A stretch of DNA of 62,000 nucleotides. Origin: Zygnema cylindricum (lineage: Eukaryota > Streptophyta > Zygnematophyceae > Zygnematales > Zygnemataceae). Positions within the stretch are counted from its first letter, which is position 1. Each line of letters starts with the position of its first letter. Shown here piece by piece: positions 42,950 through 55,530 of the stretch. Position numbers and translations under genes: made by a program. The stretch is from contig JBBHKE010003519.1 of the NCBI GenBank assembly GCA_037447655.1, forward strand, positions 1 to 62,000, read 5' to 3'. A model generated the notes under the pieces. The model made no database searches, was not told the origin of the DNA, and was given only the letters and a program-made list of their open reading frames with translations.

Positions 42950-45900
42950 TAAGTCACTCTCTCTGCCCAATAGCCTTTCTACAAAACTGCAACTTAAGAG
43001 CAGGAAGTGGTTTGGTTAGCATATCAGCCACCATTTTCTCATCCGGTAAATAACACAATTTTACACTTTGCAAGCACATTTTCTCTCACAAAATGAAGTC
43101 TGTCATCCATGTGCTTACTCTTATAATGATGACTAGGGTTAGTAGCAATAGCACTGGTTGCCTGGTTTTCACACCAAAAAATATGTGGACCTGTCTGCAT
43201 GTATTCAAGTTCCTACAATATGGACTTAACTCATAGGAGTTCCTTGAGTACAGAAGCTGCTGCCATGTACTCTGACTCCATTGTAGATTGTGCTGTAACC
43301 TTTTGTTGCTTGATGCTCCAGTAGCAAGTTCCATCTCTGATTTTTAGGACCAAGCCGTTTGTGGATTTTCGGCTTGGCATATCCCCATTGCTGGCGTCAC
43401 TCCAAGTCTGCATTTTCACTTCTCCTCCTCCGAGTATCAGCTTAAGATCTCGAGTCCCTGCAAGGTGTCTCAAAACTCTTTCACTTCTCCTCCTCCGAGT
43501 ATTAGCTTAAGATCTCGAGTCCCTGCAAGGTGTCTCAAAACTCTTTTTGCAGCTTCCCAGTCTGCCCTCTTAGGATTTTGCAGACTTCTACTGAGGACTC
43601 CGAAAGCTGTTGTAATGTCAGGTCTCGTACAATTCATGAAGTATATGAGACTTCCCACTACTTGTCTATACGACTTTAACTCTTCCTAAACTTTTAAGCC
43701 ATAAACTCTTCCTCCCCCAGCTTTAGGCTCTCACTAACCATTATGCCTGAGTCTGACTCACTTCCATGAAGCTTCTGTCTGAATTCCATACGAGTTACAG
43801 ATCCTTTTACATCTTTTATTTCAAATTTTTCCTGCATATTACTTATTACTTCCTTTTGGGTTAATATAACGAGTTTTCTATTTCTGTCTCTCTCTACGTG
43901 TATTCCTATGATATACTTAGATTCACCAAGGTCTTTCATCTCGAACCTTGACATTAAAGCAGCTTTAATTTGATTTATCTCATCCATAGACTTGCTTAGT
44001 AAAAGCAAGTCATCCAAATATACAGCAATATAAAGAATCCCATCCTCCCGTTGCAGTACATACACTGAGTGATCTGAACTAATCCTTTGAAATCCTAGTC
44101 CAGTAAGAAATTCATCTAGTTTTAAGTTCCATTGTCTGGGGGCTTGTTTCAGCCCATACAAAGATTTTATTAGTTTACAGACTAAGTTTTCTTTCCCTTT
44201 CTCTGCATACATCTCCGGTTGTTTCATGTGAATGGTTTCTTCTAACTCTCCATGAAGGAAGGCAGTCTTAACGTCCATCTATTGGACTTCCATGTTTTCT
44301 ATAGCAACCAAACTTAGTAAGATTCTAATAGTGAGAAATTTGACAACTGGAGAGAAGGTTTCCTCAAAATCAATACCTTCTTTTTGATTGTAACCTTTGG
44401 CCACAAGTCTTGCCTTGTACCTTTCGATGATGTTGTCCGGGTTGAGTTTCACTTTGAAAACCCATTTGCTGCCGATGGCTTTTTTGCCCGGAGGAAGATC
44501 CACTAGCTCCCACGTTTGCGCCTCCATGATGGACTTCATTTCGTCGTTTACCGCCTCAATCCAGTGATTTCTTTTAGTGATGAGAAGGCTTTCTGAATTG
44601 TTGACGGTTCCGTTGTAGCTGCGCAGAAAGCAAAATGTGAGCTTGCTTGTAGGCGGCTGTTGGTTCTTGTTCCCCCCGGAAATTCTGACGCTGAAATTGT
44701 CGGCAACCTGCTATTTGTTTTCCGGTTTTGAGCTTATGCAGGTGCCGAAACTGGATCTTGATTTGCTGATTCCACATGTGTAGGAAGTGGTGTAGATGTT
44801 GGTGCCGAATCTGGTTCTTCATCCGGCGCTGCATCTGGTAGAGGGATCTGTGGAGATGTAGTTGTAGTCGGTGACTATGATTGAAAATAAACAGGTTGAG
44901 TATCCTGAAAGATCACATACTGTTGTACCTTTCCTGTTTGTTCACTTTCTATTTTTGTGAACAGATCAACCGAATCCTGTTCATCTTTCAACTGTATATT
45001 TCTACATATAATGACTTTATTCTTCTCTAAGACATATACCCTATAACCCTTTGCATTGTCATCATATCCCACAAAGATTTTAGGTAAGCCCTTTGCTTCC
45101 ATTTTCCATCTAGTCTGCGATGTGTCTAAGACAAAACATTTGCTGCCAAATACCCTAAAGTGACTAACATCTGGTTTCATGCCTGTCCATAGTTCATAAG
45201 GTGTAGTCTTAACCGATCTAGATGCAACTCTGTTTTTAATATAGACCGCAAAATTGAGTGCTTCAGCCCAGAATTTCAAATCTTAACCTTTGTTTGCAAA
45301 CATGGACCTGGCACTTTCTCTGACAATTCTATTTAGTCGTTCAAAAACACCATTCTGTTCTCGTGTGTACGGAATTGTCAAGTTATGACTGATACCTTCC
45401 AGGAGGAGAAACTATTCGAACTCCTTTGAAGTATATTCTCCTCCGTTGTCCGATCTTAGCGCCAAGATCGGAACTCCGTGCAGCTTTTTTGCCCATGCCT
45501 TGTAGTGCTTCAAGTGTGTAAACACTTCGTTCTTGTGCTGCATGAAGTAGACTCTTGTGAACCTCGAGTAGTCATCTGTGAATGTAACCATATAGTGGAC
45601 ACCTCCTGCTGATGGAACTTGTGATGGACCGAGAACATCCGAGTGGATAAGTTGTAGAACTTTGTCCGATCTGTGGTCAGATTGCTGTGGAAAAGGTAAT
45701 CTATGGATCTTTTTAAGTGAGCATCCATCACATGATTTCACAGGCTGAAAAGTAAGAGAAACACCCTCAACCTTTCCTGAATTCACCATTTTTTGTAAGT
45801 TATCATAATTGATATGGCCTAATCTCTTATCTCATAGTTCATTGACATATAATACAATGGAATAGAGAACATCATTTTCTTTGTATTCAGCCATATCCAT

Positions 45901-46278
45901 CCTATACATCTTGCTTGCATCTCTAGTTCTTGTCACTGCAACTTTACCAAGCTTGCTAACAACGTGTCTGCCTCTTTTGAGTATTATATCAAAGCCTTTG
46001 CTCTCTACCAAAGAAGTAGAAAATAGATTCTTTTTGAACCTAGGTACATACAACACATTCTGGAGAGTTCTTTCTACTGACTTTCCCCTCACATCTACCA
46101 TTAAAGATACATCACCCTGTGCTGAAGTTTGCACACCAATGCCGCAGGCATAGTAGATGTTCTTGGGAGGTGTCGCCTTGAGGTTGGAAAAACTGGATTT
46201 GTTCCAACACATGTGTGCCGAAGCTCGAGTATCCATGATCCATCCTGTATCTCTCTGACCTTCCATAGCTGCCGCCAT
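42950..46278 (-). pseudogene. pol of copia element X (broken)
   Basis: Protease first (WIMDTRASAHMC, with the catalytic DTG changed to DTR), then LYVPRFKKNLFSTS, integrase (CDGCSLKKIH, HSDVLGPSQVPSA, LRSDNGGEYTSKEFE), RT ([40 protein letters not shown]), RNase H (TWSDASNGD, STMESEYMAAA). There are several frameshifts and stops, including one at a 65-bp tandem duplication (43415-43544). Confidence 0.88.
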
Positions 46279-47303
46279 TGCAAATTATTTTGCCTTTTCA
46301 CCTTCAGTGTAGGACAAGGGATCATCTTTTTCAGTTGAAGAACCTTAGAAGAGAGCAATTCCCTGAGAAGAGTTCCCAGAAAAGCCCTTATGATATGTGC
46401 TCTGCTGCCAGCGTGGACGATATAGGCCTGTTTCATTTGCAGCATGGACGATATAGGCCTGCTTCATTTGCCTTTTTCAGCTTTGAACAGTACCTGTATC
46501 CATATCCCTTTTCAGAGCTGTAAAAGCAAGTAGTAGATTGTCTATTTGGTCTATTGTTATACTGATTCAAACTCTGATTCCTATCCTGATTTCTGTTCTG
46601 ATAAAAGCAGTAAAAGCAAGTAGTAGATTGTCTATTTGGTCTATTCTTATACTGATTCAAACTCTGATTCCTATCCTGATTTCTGTTCTGATTAAATAAA
46701 GTTTTCCTGTCAAAATCTGTGTTCAAAGCTTCTACCTTTCTCTCTCCATCAAGTATTTTAGTAGTTGCTTCTTCCTCTAAGATCAAATTGTATACTAAAT
46801 GAAATGTCCAACTAGATTTATCATGAGTTTTCAGCTGGACAGACACTCTTTTCATATTTCTAGGGAGTCCCCTAACAAGTAGAGTTGTCTGCTGGAATTC
46901 AAGAAATGAGCCACCAGCAAACGAATGTGCATCAATCAGAGCACGAAAGTTATCACAATATTCCACCATACTCCCCCCGGAGTATTTTTAGTCTTAGATT
47001 TGTCCAGCCACCAGAAGTTCCTCCTGGACATTAGATTTCTCAAAAGCAGTTTTTAGTGATTCCCACATTTATTTTGCTTTCTTCATTTTGAGCCGAGACA
47101 TGACCAAATTCTCGGAGATGCACAAAATCAGATTGTTTCGCGCCAGTGAGTTTTTCTTCGCCCAACTCGCATCTGTTTCACTTAAAGTACCATCTAAGAT
47201 CCCAAATAGATCAGCAGTTTCAAATGTGGATTCAACCATCGCCGCCTAGTATGCATACTTTTGGCCATTGAATATTGGAATTCTTGATGAAACGCCCATA
47301 ACC
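46279..47303 (-). pseudogene. gag of copia element X (broken)
   Basis: Read on the minus strand from the ATG at 47363-47365 inside the LTR, across the primer-binding site 47294-47303, then a TAG at 47246-47248 where Trp is expected. The body has LCISENLVMSRLKMKKA, GLPRNMKRVSVQLKTHDKSS and a 30-residue segment duplicated in tandem (NRNQDRNQSLNQY twice). The zinc knuckle in the second copy has lost ligands (CFYSSEKGYGYRYC). Confidence 0.85.
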
Positions 47304-48290
47304 TGTTGTTCTACAACCACAGTAGCAGGAGGAGAGCTAGAAGCAGTAGTAGTGGAAGTAGACATTTAAAGCAGAAGCTAACAAACACCCTACTCAACAG
47401 CCAACTTCAAGATGTGATAGAATGCAACTCAGTGATATATGCAGACTCAAATTTTTCATAACAGTAGTAAGCACAGTGTAAAATCACTCTACAAAGATTA
47501 AACTCAATTGATCCAGCCAACCATAAGATATTCACACTGCAGATTCACAAAAACTGCCTTAGTAGATTAATATCCCAAGACTTGGATGATCACAATTTGT
47601 CTAAGTCCTAAACTATATACTCACACCGAGTATCTACTGGTCACACTAATTCAAGTGATTTTACTACAGTACTGTTTTATGCTACGACAATTTACTAAAA
47701 CTGTACTTACTATTCTAAGAGTACTTCCAAAACCTAATTTTGCCTTTTCTCTAAATCTGAATAGTGCGATACTATTTCAAATTAGCTAAACTACAAAACC
47801 TTGTTTCCAGATATTTACAAAAAGAAAGCCGTACATTAAATGTTCTTAGCGCTTAGTCAGCAGTGGTCTATAGCATTCGGCTGACTGTTGTCGTGTAGTA
47901 CGAAGCTCCTGATACCGTCCAAGTGTGCTTCGTCATTTGTGGTCCCTTCTGAATCGCGTCCGTTAATTCGATGTCAATCAACGGCCTTTCTTGGCTGACG
48001 GTTCCATACTTTTCCAGATATGCGGTTTGCATTCCTTTCGTCCGATTTCATCAATCTGCTTGTTAATCTCCCTACACGTGTAACTAGTCATCGGCGCTAC
48101 TCCTTGAAACATGCAACATCTTTTTCCTGTCGACACGTGTCCAGTTGGCCGTATAGTACACTATCTTAGTCTTATGTTACTGTAACACTATTTGAGGTAA
48201 GTATTACAGGTTTTCATTTCCCAAAATATTCTAAGTCCTTAATTCCTCCTCACAGCTCTATCTACTGAGTAAAGATTTCCAATTTCAACA
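47304..48290 (-). repeat. LTR of element X, right (5') copy
   Basis: 987 bp. It ends AGAACAACA on the element's strand, directly before the primer-binding site GGTTATGGGC. Except for two short indels and scattered substitutions it is identical to the 41962 copy, so X is relatively young. Confidence 0.88.
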
Positions 48291-50593
48291 AGTTAACCCG
48301 CTGCGTGTGGTAAAAAATGACATATTTCTGGTTTTCCTTCGCCGATTTGTCTGGCACTTGAAAAGAGTCAACCGAATCCATCTCATCTTTAATCTGAATA
48401 TTTATAGAGATAACCACTTTCTGTTTCTCAAATATAAAAACTCTATAGCTTTTTGCATTATCATCATACCCCATGAAAATTCTTGGTAAGCCTTTAGCAT
48501 CCATTTTCCATCTATCTTCTGAAGTATCTAGATTAAAATACTTGCTGCCAAAGATCTTAAAGTGACTAACATCAGGTTTTTCTTCTGTCTAAAGCTCAAA
48601 AGGTGTAGTGCTAATAGATATAGAAGCAATTCTCTTCTTAATATAAACAACGCAGTTAAGTGCTTCGGCCCAAAATTTCAAATCTAGCCCTTTATCTGCA
48701 AGCATGGACCGAGCACTTTCGGTCACTATCCTATTTAATCTCTCAGTAACACCATTTTGCTCTGGTGTATATAGAACTGTAAGATTGTGACTGATACATT
48801 CATGAAAAAGAAAATCTTCGTATTCCTTTGATGTATATTCTCCCCCATTGTCCGATCTCAGCGCCAAGATTAGAACTCCATGAAGCTTTTCCGCCCACGC
48901 TTTGTAGTGTTTAAATTGCGTAAACACTTCACTTTTATGTTGCATGAAGTAAACTTTGGTGTATCTCGAGTAGTCATCTGTAAATGTAACCATATAGTGG
49001 ACGCCTTCAGCCGAAGCCACTTGTGAAGGACCGAGAACATCAGAATGTATTAGCTGCACAACTTTCTCTGATATGTGGTCTGTTTCTTGTGGAAATGGCA
49101 ATTTGTGGATCTTGCTAAGTGAACAACCATCACATTATTTTATAGGATGGGAACTGAGAGAAACTCCTTGAATTTTTCCTGAATTCACCATTTTTTTAAG
49201 GCTATCATAATTCATATGTCCTAATCTTTTATGCCATAACTCATTATCTGATTGTACACTGGAGTAGAGAACATCATTTTCTTTATATTCCGCCATGTCC
49301 ATCCGGTACATTTTGCTAGCATCTCTAGTTCGTGTTACTGCTACTTTCCCTTTCTTGCTAACAACCTGTCTACCTCCTTTCAGAATGACTTCAAAGCCTT
49401 TGCTCTCCACTAATGATGTAGAAAATAGATTTTTCTTAAAGTCTGGTACATACAAAACATTGTGAAGGGTTCTCTCTAGCGACTTTCCCCCCACATCTAC
49501 CATCAAAGATACATCACCCTGAGCTGAGGTTTGAACACTCATGCCACAAGCATAGTAAATACTCTTTGAAGATGTTTGTTGTAGATTCGTAAAAGCCGCC
49601 TTGTTCTAACACATATGGGCAGCCGCTCCCGTGTCTATGATCCATCCTGCATCCTTAAGACCCTCCATGGCTACCGCCATAGCAAATAATTCTACATCCT
49701 CTGTCTCATTGAAGCTTAAAGACTCATCTGCAACAGTTACAAAAGCTGAAAAAAAGAGCATTTCCACGGGTAGGATTCCCAGAGAAGCCTTTGTGATATT
49801 GGCTTTGCTGCCAACCTGGCCCGTATAAACCTGTCTCATTAGCCTTTTTCAGCTTTGGACAGTACTTTTATCCATGACCCTTCCCAAAACAATAAAAGCA
49901 AGTAGTAGAAGATGGCCTATTTTGCCTCTGATTATACTGAGTAAAATGATTCTGATTCTGGTTAAACTGACTCTTGTTCTTATTAATCTGATTTCTTTTG
50001 TCAAAGTCTGTGGAAAAAGGTTCAAGCTTTCCTTCTCCTTCAAGGAGTTTAGTATAAGTCTCTTCCTCCAATATAAGATTATATGCTAACTGAAATGACC
50101 AGCTAGCTTTATCATGACTTTTTAACTGAACAAACACACCATTCATGCTACTAGGGAGACCTCTAATAAGCAAAACTGCCTGTTGAAACTCAGGAAATGA
50201 CCCCCCAATAGAAGAGTAAGCATCAATGAGTGCACGAAAATTGTCACAATACTCGACCATAGTACCCCCCGAGTATTTGTATCCCCAAATTTTTCCAGCC
50301 ACCAAGAGCTCCTCTTGAACATTCGCTTTCTCAAAAGCGGATTTCAATGATGTCCAAATCTCGCTCGCCTTCTTCATTTTCAGTCGAGACATGACCAAAT
50401 TTTCTGAAATACAAAGAATAAGATTTTTCCTTGCCATTGAATTCTTTTTCGCCCAAGTTGGATCTGTTTCATCAAGGGAGCCATCCAAGACCCCCAATAA
50501 GTCTGCAGTTTCAAAAAACCATTCAACCATCGCCGCCTAGTAAGCATACTTTTGGCCATTGAAGATAGGAATTCTTGACGAAGGCCCATAACC
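48291..50593 (-). pseudogene. copia element Y: gag, protease, part of integrase (truncated)
   Basis: Minus-strand copia polyprotein: gag (CISENLVMSRLKMKKASEIW, then the knuckle start CFYCFGKGHG), protease (WIIDTGAAAHMC, then a TAG where X has Trp), FKKNLFSTSLVESKG, integrase (HSDVLGPSQVASAEG, LRSDNGGEYTS, TPEQNGVTERLN), then a downstream segment (MGYDDNAKSYRV) cut off at 48291 by element X. The gag frame shifts in the primer-binding site (GGGCC for GGGCCC) and has a TAG at 50537-50539, the same Trp site as in X. RT and RNase H are absent from the window. Confidence 0.85.
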
Positions 50594-51580
50594 TGTTGTT
50601 CTATAACCACCGTTGCAGGAGGAGAACCAGCAGTAGTAGTGGAAGTAGACTTGAATACGAGCAAAAACTATCAAAGTACCTACTCAACAACCAACTTTGA
50701 ACTGACACAAAATATGACTCAAAAAGCCAATATTCCTCAAATTGGCCACAGTGATACAGAGTATAGTAAATTGATAATTCCCATAATTTCAGCCTAAATG
50801 ACTTAGTAAACCATAAGATATGATATTTGGAAGTTTCCCGAAAATTGCCCTCATAAATCATATTCCCAAAACTTGATACTACAATATTGGATGTGTCCTA
50901 AGTTATATACTCACAGTGTGTATCTACTGATCTACACTAATTTGGGTTACCGTTACTACGGTTATTATCCCCTGACTAACGACAAAGCATCCTACTTGTA
51001 CGTCACTGTACCTTAAAACCCTAATTATTATTTTCTAAAAACTTGATTAATGGAACACTATTTTTTTATTACACTAAACTACAAACCAATGTTATTCAGA
51101 TATTTACAGATAATGAACCGTACACAAAACGTTTGAAATGCTTAGTCAGCGGTAATCACTAAAGTCCAGCCGAATGTGGTTGTGTAGTACGAAGCACCTG
51201 AGTGCTTTGTCACTTGTGGTCCCACGCGAATTACACTTGTGGTCCCTCGTGAATCACGTCCATTGGAGCAAATTTGATCGACGATGGTACCGTCGAACTG
51301 TACCATATGTTTTCGGAATACCTGGGTCTGATCGTGTTCGTCCGATCATGAGAATCAAATCGTCAACTGTTTGACACGTATGGTTGACTGTCGGCGCCAC
51401 TCTGAAAAACTTGCATACGTTCTTTCGCCAACACGTGTCCCTGCAAAAGTAGGATACACTCTACTGTACTATTTGCTACTGTAACGCTAATAAAGGTAAG
51501 TATTACAATAGACTACCAAGAAAATATCCTAAGTTATTTTTACCCCTATTTACTAAAATAAAGATTTATAAAAAACAACG
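50594..51580 (-). repeat. 5' LTR of element Y
   Basis: About 987 bp, homologous to the X LTRs but clearly diverged. It ends ATAGAACAACA|GGTTATGGGCC on the element's strand. The outer end (AAAAACAACG) has probably lost its terminal CA to mutation, so the right limit is approximate. Part of Y's gag start region lies inside the LTR. Confidence 0.75.
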
Positions 51581-53512
51581 GTGTTCATTGTAACGGATTA
51601 AGGGTCAAACTAGCCGCGGAATTTTAGGCGCACGTTTAAAAAGTTCTAAATGAATCAATATTTCATTTGGTACGCAGAATGGTTTGTTTCGTACAATTTT
51701 TAGAAAAAAACGTCAATTTCACTTCATGAAATTTTGTAGGTAGTTTTGCGTGTGAAATTTGCGACGTACGTTCGTAAAAGGTCGCGTTTCGATTGGCGCG
51801 AACTTTTGCACATAAATGTAACGTAGTGAAATGTAACGTTTGATTGGTTAGTTAATCGTATGTCGTTAGTAAGATAAATCGCACGTTTTTGTCTTTGTCA
51901 GTATGAGTCCTAGCTGATCAATGATTGGCCCGGGTAAAAACCTGTTCAACGGAGCGTTGACTCTAGCCTGGCTAGTTCAGGGCGATGATGGATAAATAGT
52001 GAAGTCTAAGAGAAAAGTAAACATATTTTCCTTTGGAAATTTTTGTGGAAATTCTGACTGATCTTGGTCTTGAGCATTTAAAACCAAATTGGAGCAATGG
52101 CATTTTTGGCTTTGAAATCTCTTACTAACTAAGTAGTGTTTTAGTAGTTAAGAGATAGAATTATTTAAGAGTGGAGGGCATTGGAAATACTTTAAAATGA
52201 AGGGTTGAGCCACGAGGGCAAGAGACCAAGCTTATGTTATGTGGACAGAAGCTTCTCTAATTTAAAGTTTACCTTATATGAGTGATGTCCAATGTGGATG
52301 TGTATTTTCCAATGTGTGGAATGTGTGGTTGAAACTAGTTGTAGTAATGGGATTTTCTCAGCGGTAGGAAATCCTATTACATATTGTTACCTCCCATACT
52401 TTTGGAGAATATTGGCAAGATTCTCTTTAACGTTTTTTTCCGGATAAAAACAAAATAATAGGTACGGCGTAGTACGAAGAGGTCTGAATTTTTGTAAACA
52501 ACCTCACTTTTCGTCTAATGGAACATCACCCTAAGCAAAAAACGAAAAAAATGAAGGTTTTGTTTTGTCAATTACTATCCAACATTATTGTACTTTGTAC
52601 GCTTGGTATCGTGGAAGGTATAAAGGAGATACACCACTAATTTTGTACTTATTCGAGTACGAACGGGTACAAGTAGTCGAGATAAATCGAGTTTCGGTTA
52701 ACTTTTTTTTTTGTAAACGCGTTTCGGTTAACGGTTAATTATTTTTGAGCGTGACATAACCCGTTCAGACGTCCGGTACTCAAATTTTGAAAAAAAATAA
52801 ATGGTCGGTTTCGGTTATCTATAATTTTGACTTTTGCGACTTGTGCTACAGGGTTCCCACGAATTGGTGCTTTTCGATTCGTATCAGATCATTGCACTCT
52901 ATGCATCGGCCTGATGCAAACGAAGCCGATGTGTTGAGGGCATATAACTAAAAAAATAAAAACACAATGTACGGTACGTTTTTTTGTTCGTACAATATAT
53001 TAGTACAATACAGCTAAAATACGAATGTACAAATTTTCGTAGGAAGCGAATCCAAAGGAGGCTTGCATCGTTAATAGCGTTTGAACGCTTTATCGACGCC
53101 CCCAATTTTTAGGGTTTTACCTGAAATAGAATTAATAACACTAAATATTGTTTTACGTTAATTAAAGTTCTGGTGAATTAGTGTTTATAACTATCATTTA
53201 TGATTTTATTGAATAATGCGGTCTACAAACTTGTCAGTCCGTACATAATGATACTTTATTAAGTAGAAAAGAAAGAAATGTGGATTAAAATAATCACGAT
53301 CGCACGTAAACTATGCTCATAATAAAAGGCAGAATGACATTGTAACTATTTTAGTGTAAAGATATTGATCAGGTATTAATTATACGGGAGACAACCTAAA
53401 CTAGAGTTATGAATAAATTAGAGTAAAAAGACGCGACGGTGTCCGATTTATCAGATTATGTTCTTTACATATTTTACTGTGAAAATCCTCATAGGAGATG
53501 CGTTGTACCGAT
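51581..53512. other. AT-rich gene-free region
   Basis: No gene recognised. GTAC-containing words are frequent. The stretch 52640-52790 (CGAGTACGAACGGGTAC, AACGCGTTTCGGTTAACGG) may relate to the 11.5-12.2 kb repeat. Confidence 0.4.
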
Positions 53513-53841
53513 AATTTAAAAATAGGTGTTTTTATGGTAGGCCTTTGGTCAGCGCCTTTATCGTAAGTTGTGTTATGGACTTTTCACGTGATCTTCTAAG
53601 ATCCTTACTTTCATCAGCGGCAGTTCGATCGTCCGAATCTGACGGTGTAAATAATTTTTTTTTGTCCGAATGTTTTAATTTGTTCAATTTTTTGTCCGAA
53701 TGTTTTAATTGGTCCAATTTTTGGTCTGAATGTTTTAATTGGTCCGAAAAGGTCCGAATACAATATAGGTCTTAAGGTCATATTGTATGTTTTGCGTACA
53801 ATAGGCATATTGTATGGGCCTACTTTCACCTACTTCTGAAC
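53513..53841 (+). mobile_element. MITE family 'GTTCAAAAGTAGG', copy 3
   Basis: Good right end (CCTACTTCTGAAC|TA), decayed left end (TTTAAAAATAGGTG). The TTTTAATTGGTCC/TTTGTCCGAATG segment is expanded to about three tandem units (53660-53750), which explains the extra length over the 268-bp copy. Confidence 0.7.
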
Positions 53842-53844
53842 TAT

Positions 53845-54306
53845 GGTTGTACCCAAATCAGCGTTATGGATCAATTAGGGTGGCCTTCCATAAGCGAAAA
53901 TGTGGGGTTTTTTACTGACAGCCGTACCATTTCGTACAGGTCCGTACATTTTTTTTTTCAAGGGAAACGTCATTACAAAAAAAATGTCCAAGGTTGTAGG
54001 CGTAAATTATGACCGTCGGATGCTATTACACTTTTTATCCGAGACGTCACGTCACTAACCCTACAGTTTGTTAAGACCGTGCACAATAAAGACAATTATC
54101 GAAGACTGAACGTGTAAAAATAGGCCGCGTGGAAAAGTAAAATAAATCCACGATGAGCGCGCGCGTCTGTGCGAATACGTCGCAAGGGCCATGTGCCTTC
54201 CGCCAAGGTGGTTGCGTATCCGCCCAAATTATCCCGTCACGCTCCCACCATCAAAGTTTCCAGCCGCCTTTTTGTCATTGCGTTTTGCAATTTTGGGTGG
54301 TATATA
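53845..54306. other. intergenic, no gene recognised
   Basis: Short gene-free stretch between two MITE copies. I see no further structure. Confidence 0.4.
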
Positions 54307-54308
54307 TA

Positions 54309-54366
54309 GTTCAAAAGTAGGTGAAAGTAGGCCTATACAATATGCCTATTGTATGCAAAACATACA
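54309..54366 (-). mobile_element. MITE family 'GTTCAAAAGTAGG', copy 4, left arm (split)
   Basis: GTTCAAAAGTAGGTGAAAGT to GCAAAACATACA is one end of the MITE in reverse orientation. It stops at ATACA (54362-54366), which is repeated at 61840-61844 where the MITE resumes. The LTR array in between was therefore inserted into this MITE. Confidence 0.9.
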
Positions 54367-55530
54367 TGAAACTCTGAGACCTCCATTGGCCCTCAAAGTA
54401 TGCAGATCCAAAAGAAGCTAATCTAGATAGTGCCGACTCCAAGTTAATATAAACCCAAATGACTGACCCCTTGACAGTCACAATCCCAATATAAATAAGT
54501 TTTCTGTGTGCTCAGTTCCACCACAGAATGCAAAGTTTCGAATATGAGATTAGGATAATCCTCACCCACTTTGACTTTCCCTTATAAATGCAGCCACCCT
54601 GGCAGACAAAAACTCTGACCGACTACACCCCTGTGTAGCCTGGACTCCCCTGAGTCCGCAGCAAAAAGAATCACTGAATTTGGTCAAGTGAATTGATAGT
54701 TATGGCTGGCCAAAGTTTGCCATTTATACAGGGTGCTCTCTGGGAGAGGCAGCTGCCTACCCAAAATTTTCTAAGTCCTATTCCCTCTCTAAAACTCTAT
54801 CTACTGAAGTACGAACCAATCAAATTGAGTATTGTACAGAAAAGTACAAGTGCATGGTGTACTTTGTACGACATTGTACGACATGGCCAAAAGTTCCACA
54901 TGTCATCTCCGGATTCGGTGCCATCCTCCGGAGATTCCACGCCAACGGTCATCTCGCCACGTGGCAAAGAACCGCCAAAATCTTTTCCGCGATCGCGGCG
55001 CCTATCGCGGCCGTCCGATCAAAACCGGCTATAATCCTAGCCGCTGAAATTCGACGCGCGGTATTCGTTTCGCTATCGAAACAAATGCGCGGTATTTGAT
55101 TTTATCGAAACAAATGCGCGGTATCCGTAAGTCCACATTATATATTCGTACTAAATCAAACTGTATCTATGTACAAAATATATATTAGCCGTTAAATGGA
55201 TTAATGTACATATAAAGATTTAAATATTTATCAAACCCTATATGCTAGTAATACTACTCCTAGACTAAACGGCTAAGGCTAACGGCTACTGCGGTTGACG
55301 GACGGCAGGTACCAGGATCAATTCCTGGGTCCGTCAACTAACATTTTAATAAATATATACCTAATTAAAATTCCTTGTCTTCTCTAGAGAGCCTAGGCTG
55401 CCATGGCTCTAGCTCCCTCTCCAGCCTTCAGTGACTACGACAAGTGTGGGGGCTTGGAGAGGGGGTTAGGAATAGACTGCCTCAGCTCTTTTCATCTAAT
55501 ACAGACCTAGAAAATACTCAAATATCAACA
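54367..55530 (-). repeat. LTR A of the array
   Basis: 1164 bp, TG...CA. On the element's strand it follows the polypurine tract AAAATAAGGGGAG (complement at 55531). The hairpin is at 55295-55337. It differs from B and C in several blocks (about 54495-54520, 54840-54960). Confidence 0.9.

Larger units (their letters stand above)
41526..48290 (-). mobile_element. Ty1/copia element X, tandem LTR-internal-LTR plus truncated internal copy
   Basis: Reading the minus strand: 5' LTR (48290-47304), gag, pol, 3' LTR (42930-41962), and then the first about 435 bp of another internal region, ending abruptly at 41526. The 41526-42930 and 46868-48290 segments are near-identical direct repeats. The right boundary (AATTTCAACA|AGTTA) cuts into element Y, so X inserted into Y. 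No matching TSD is seen on the left because that end is truncated. All coding parts are broken. Confidence 0.85.

Noticed and set aside
42244-47789. Two identical 67-codon ORFs at 42244 and 47586
   Set aside because: They lie in the two copies of the X LTR, antisense to the element; identity reflects LTR duplication, not coding constraint.
55290-55340. Possible tRNA gene in the LTR
   Set aside because: It has a T-arm-like hairpin and B-box-like loop but no anticodon arm or full cloverleaf, so it is not a tRNA gene.
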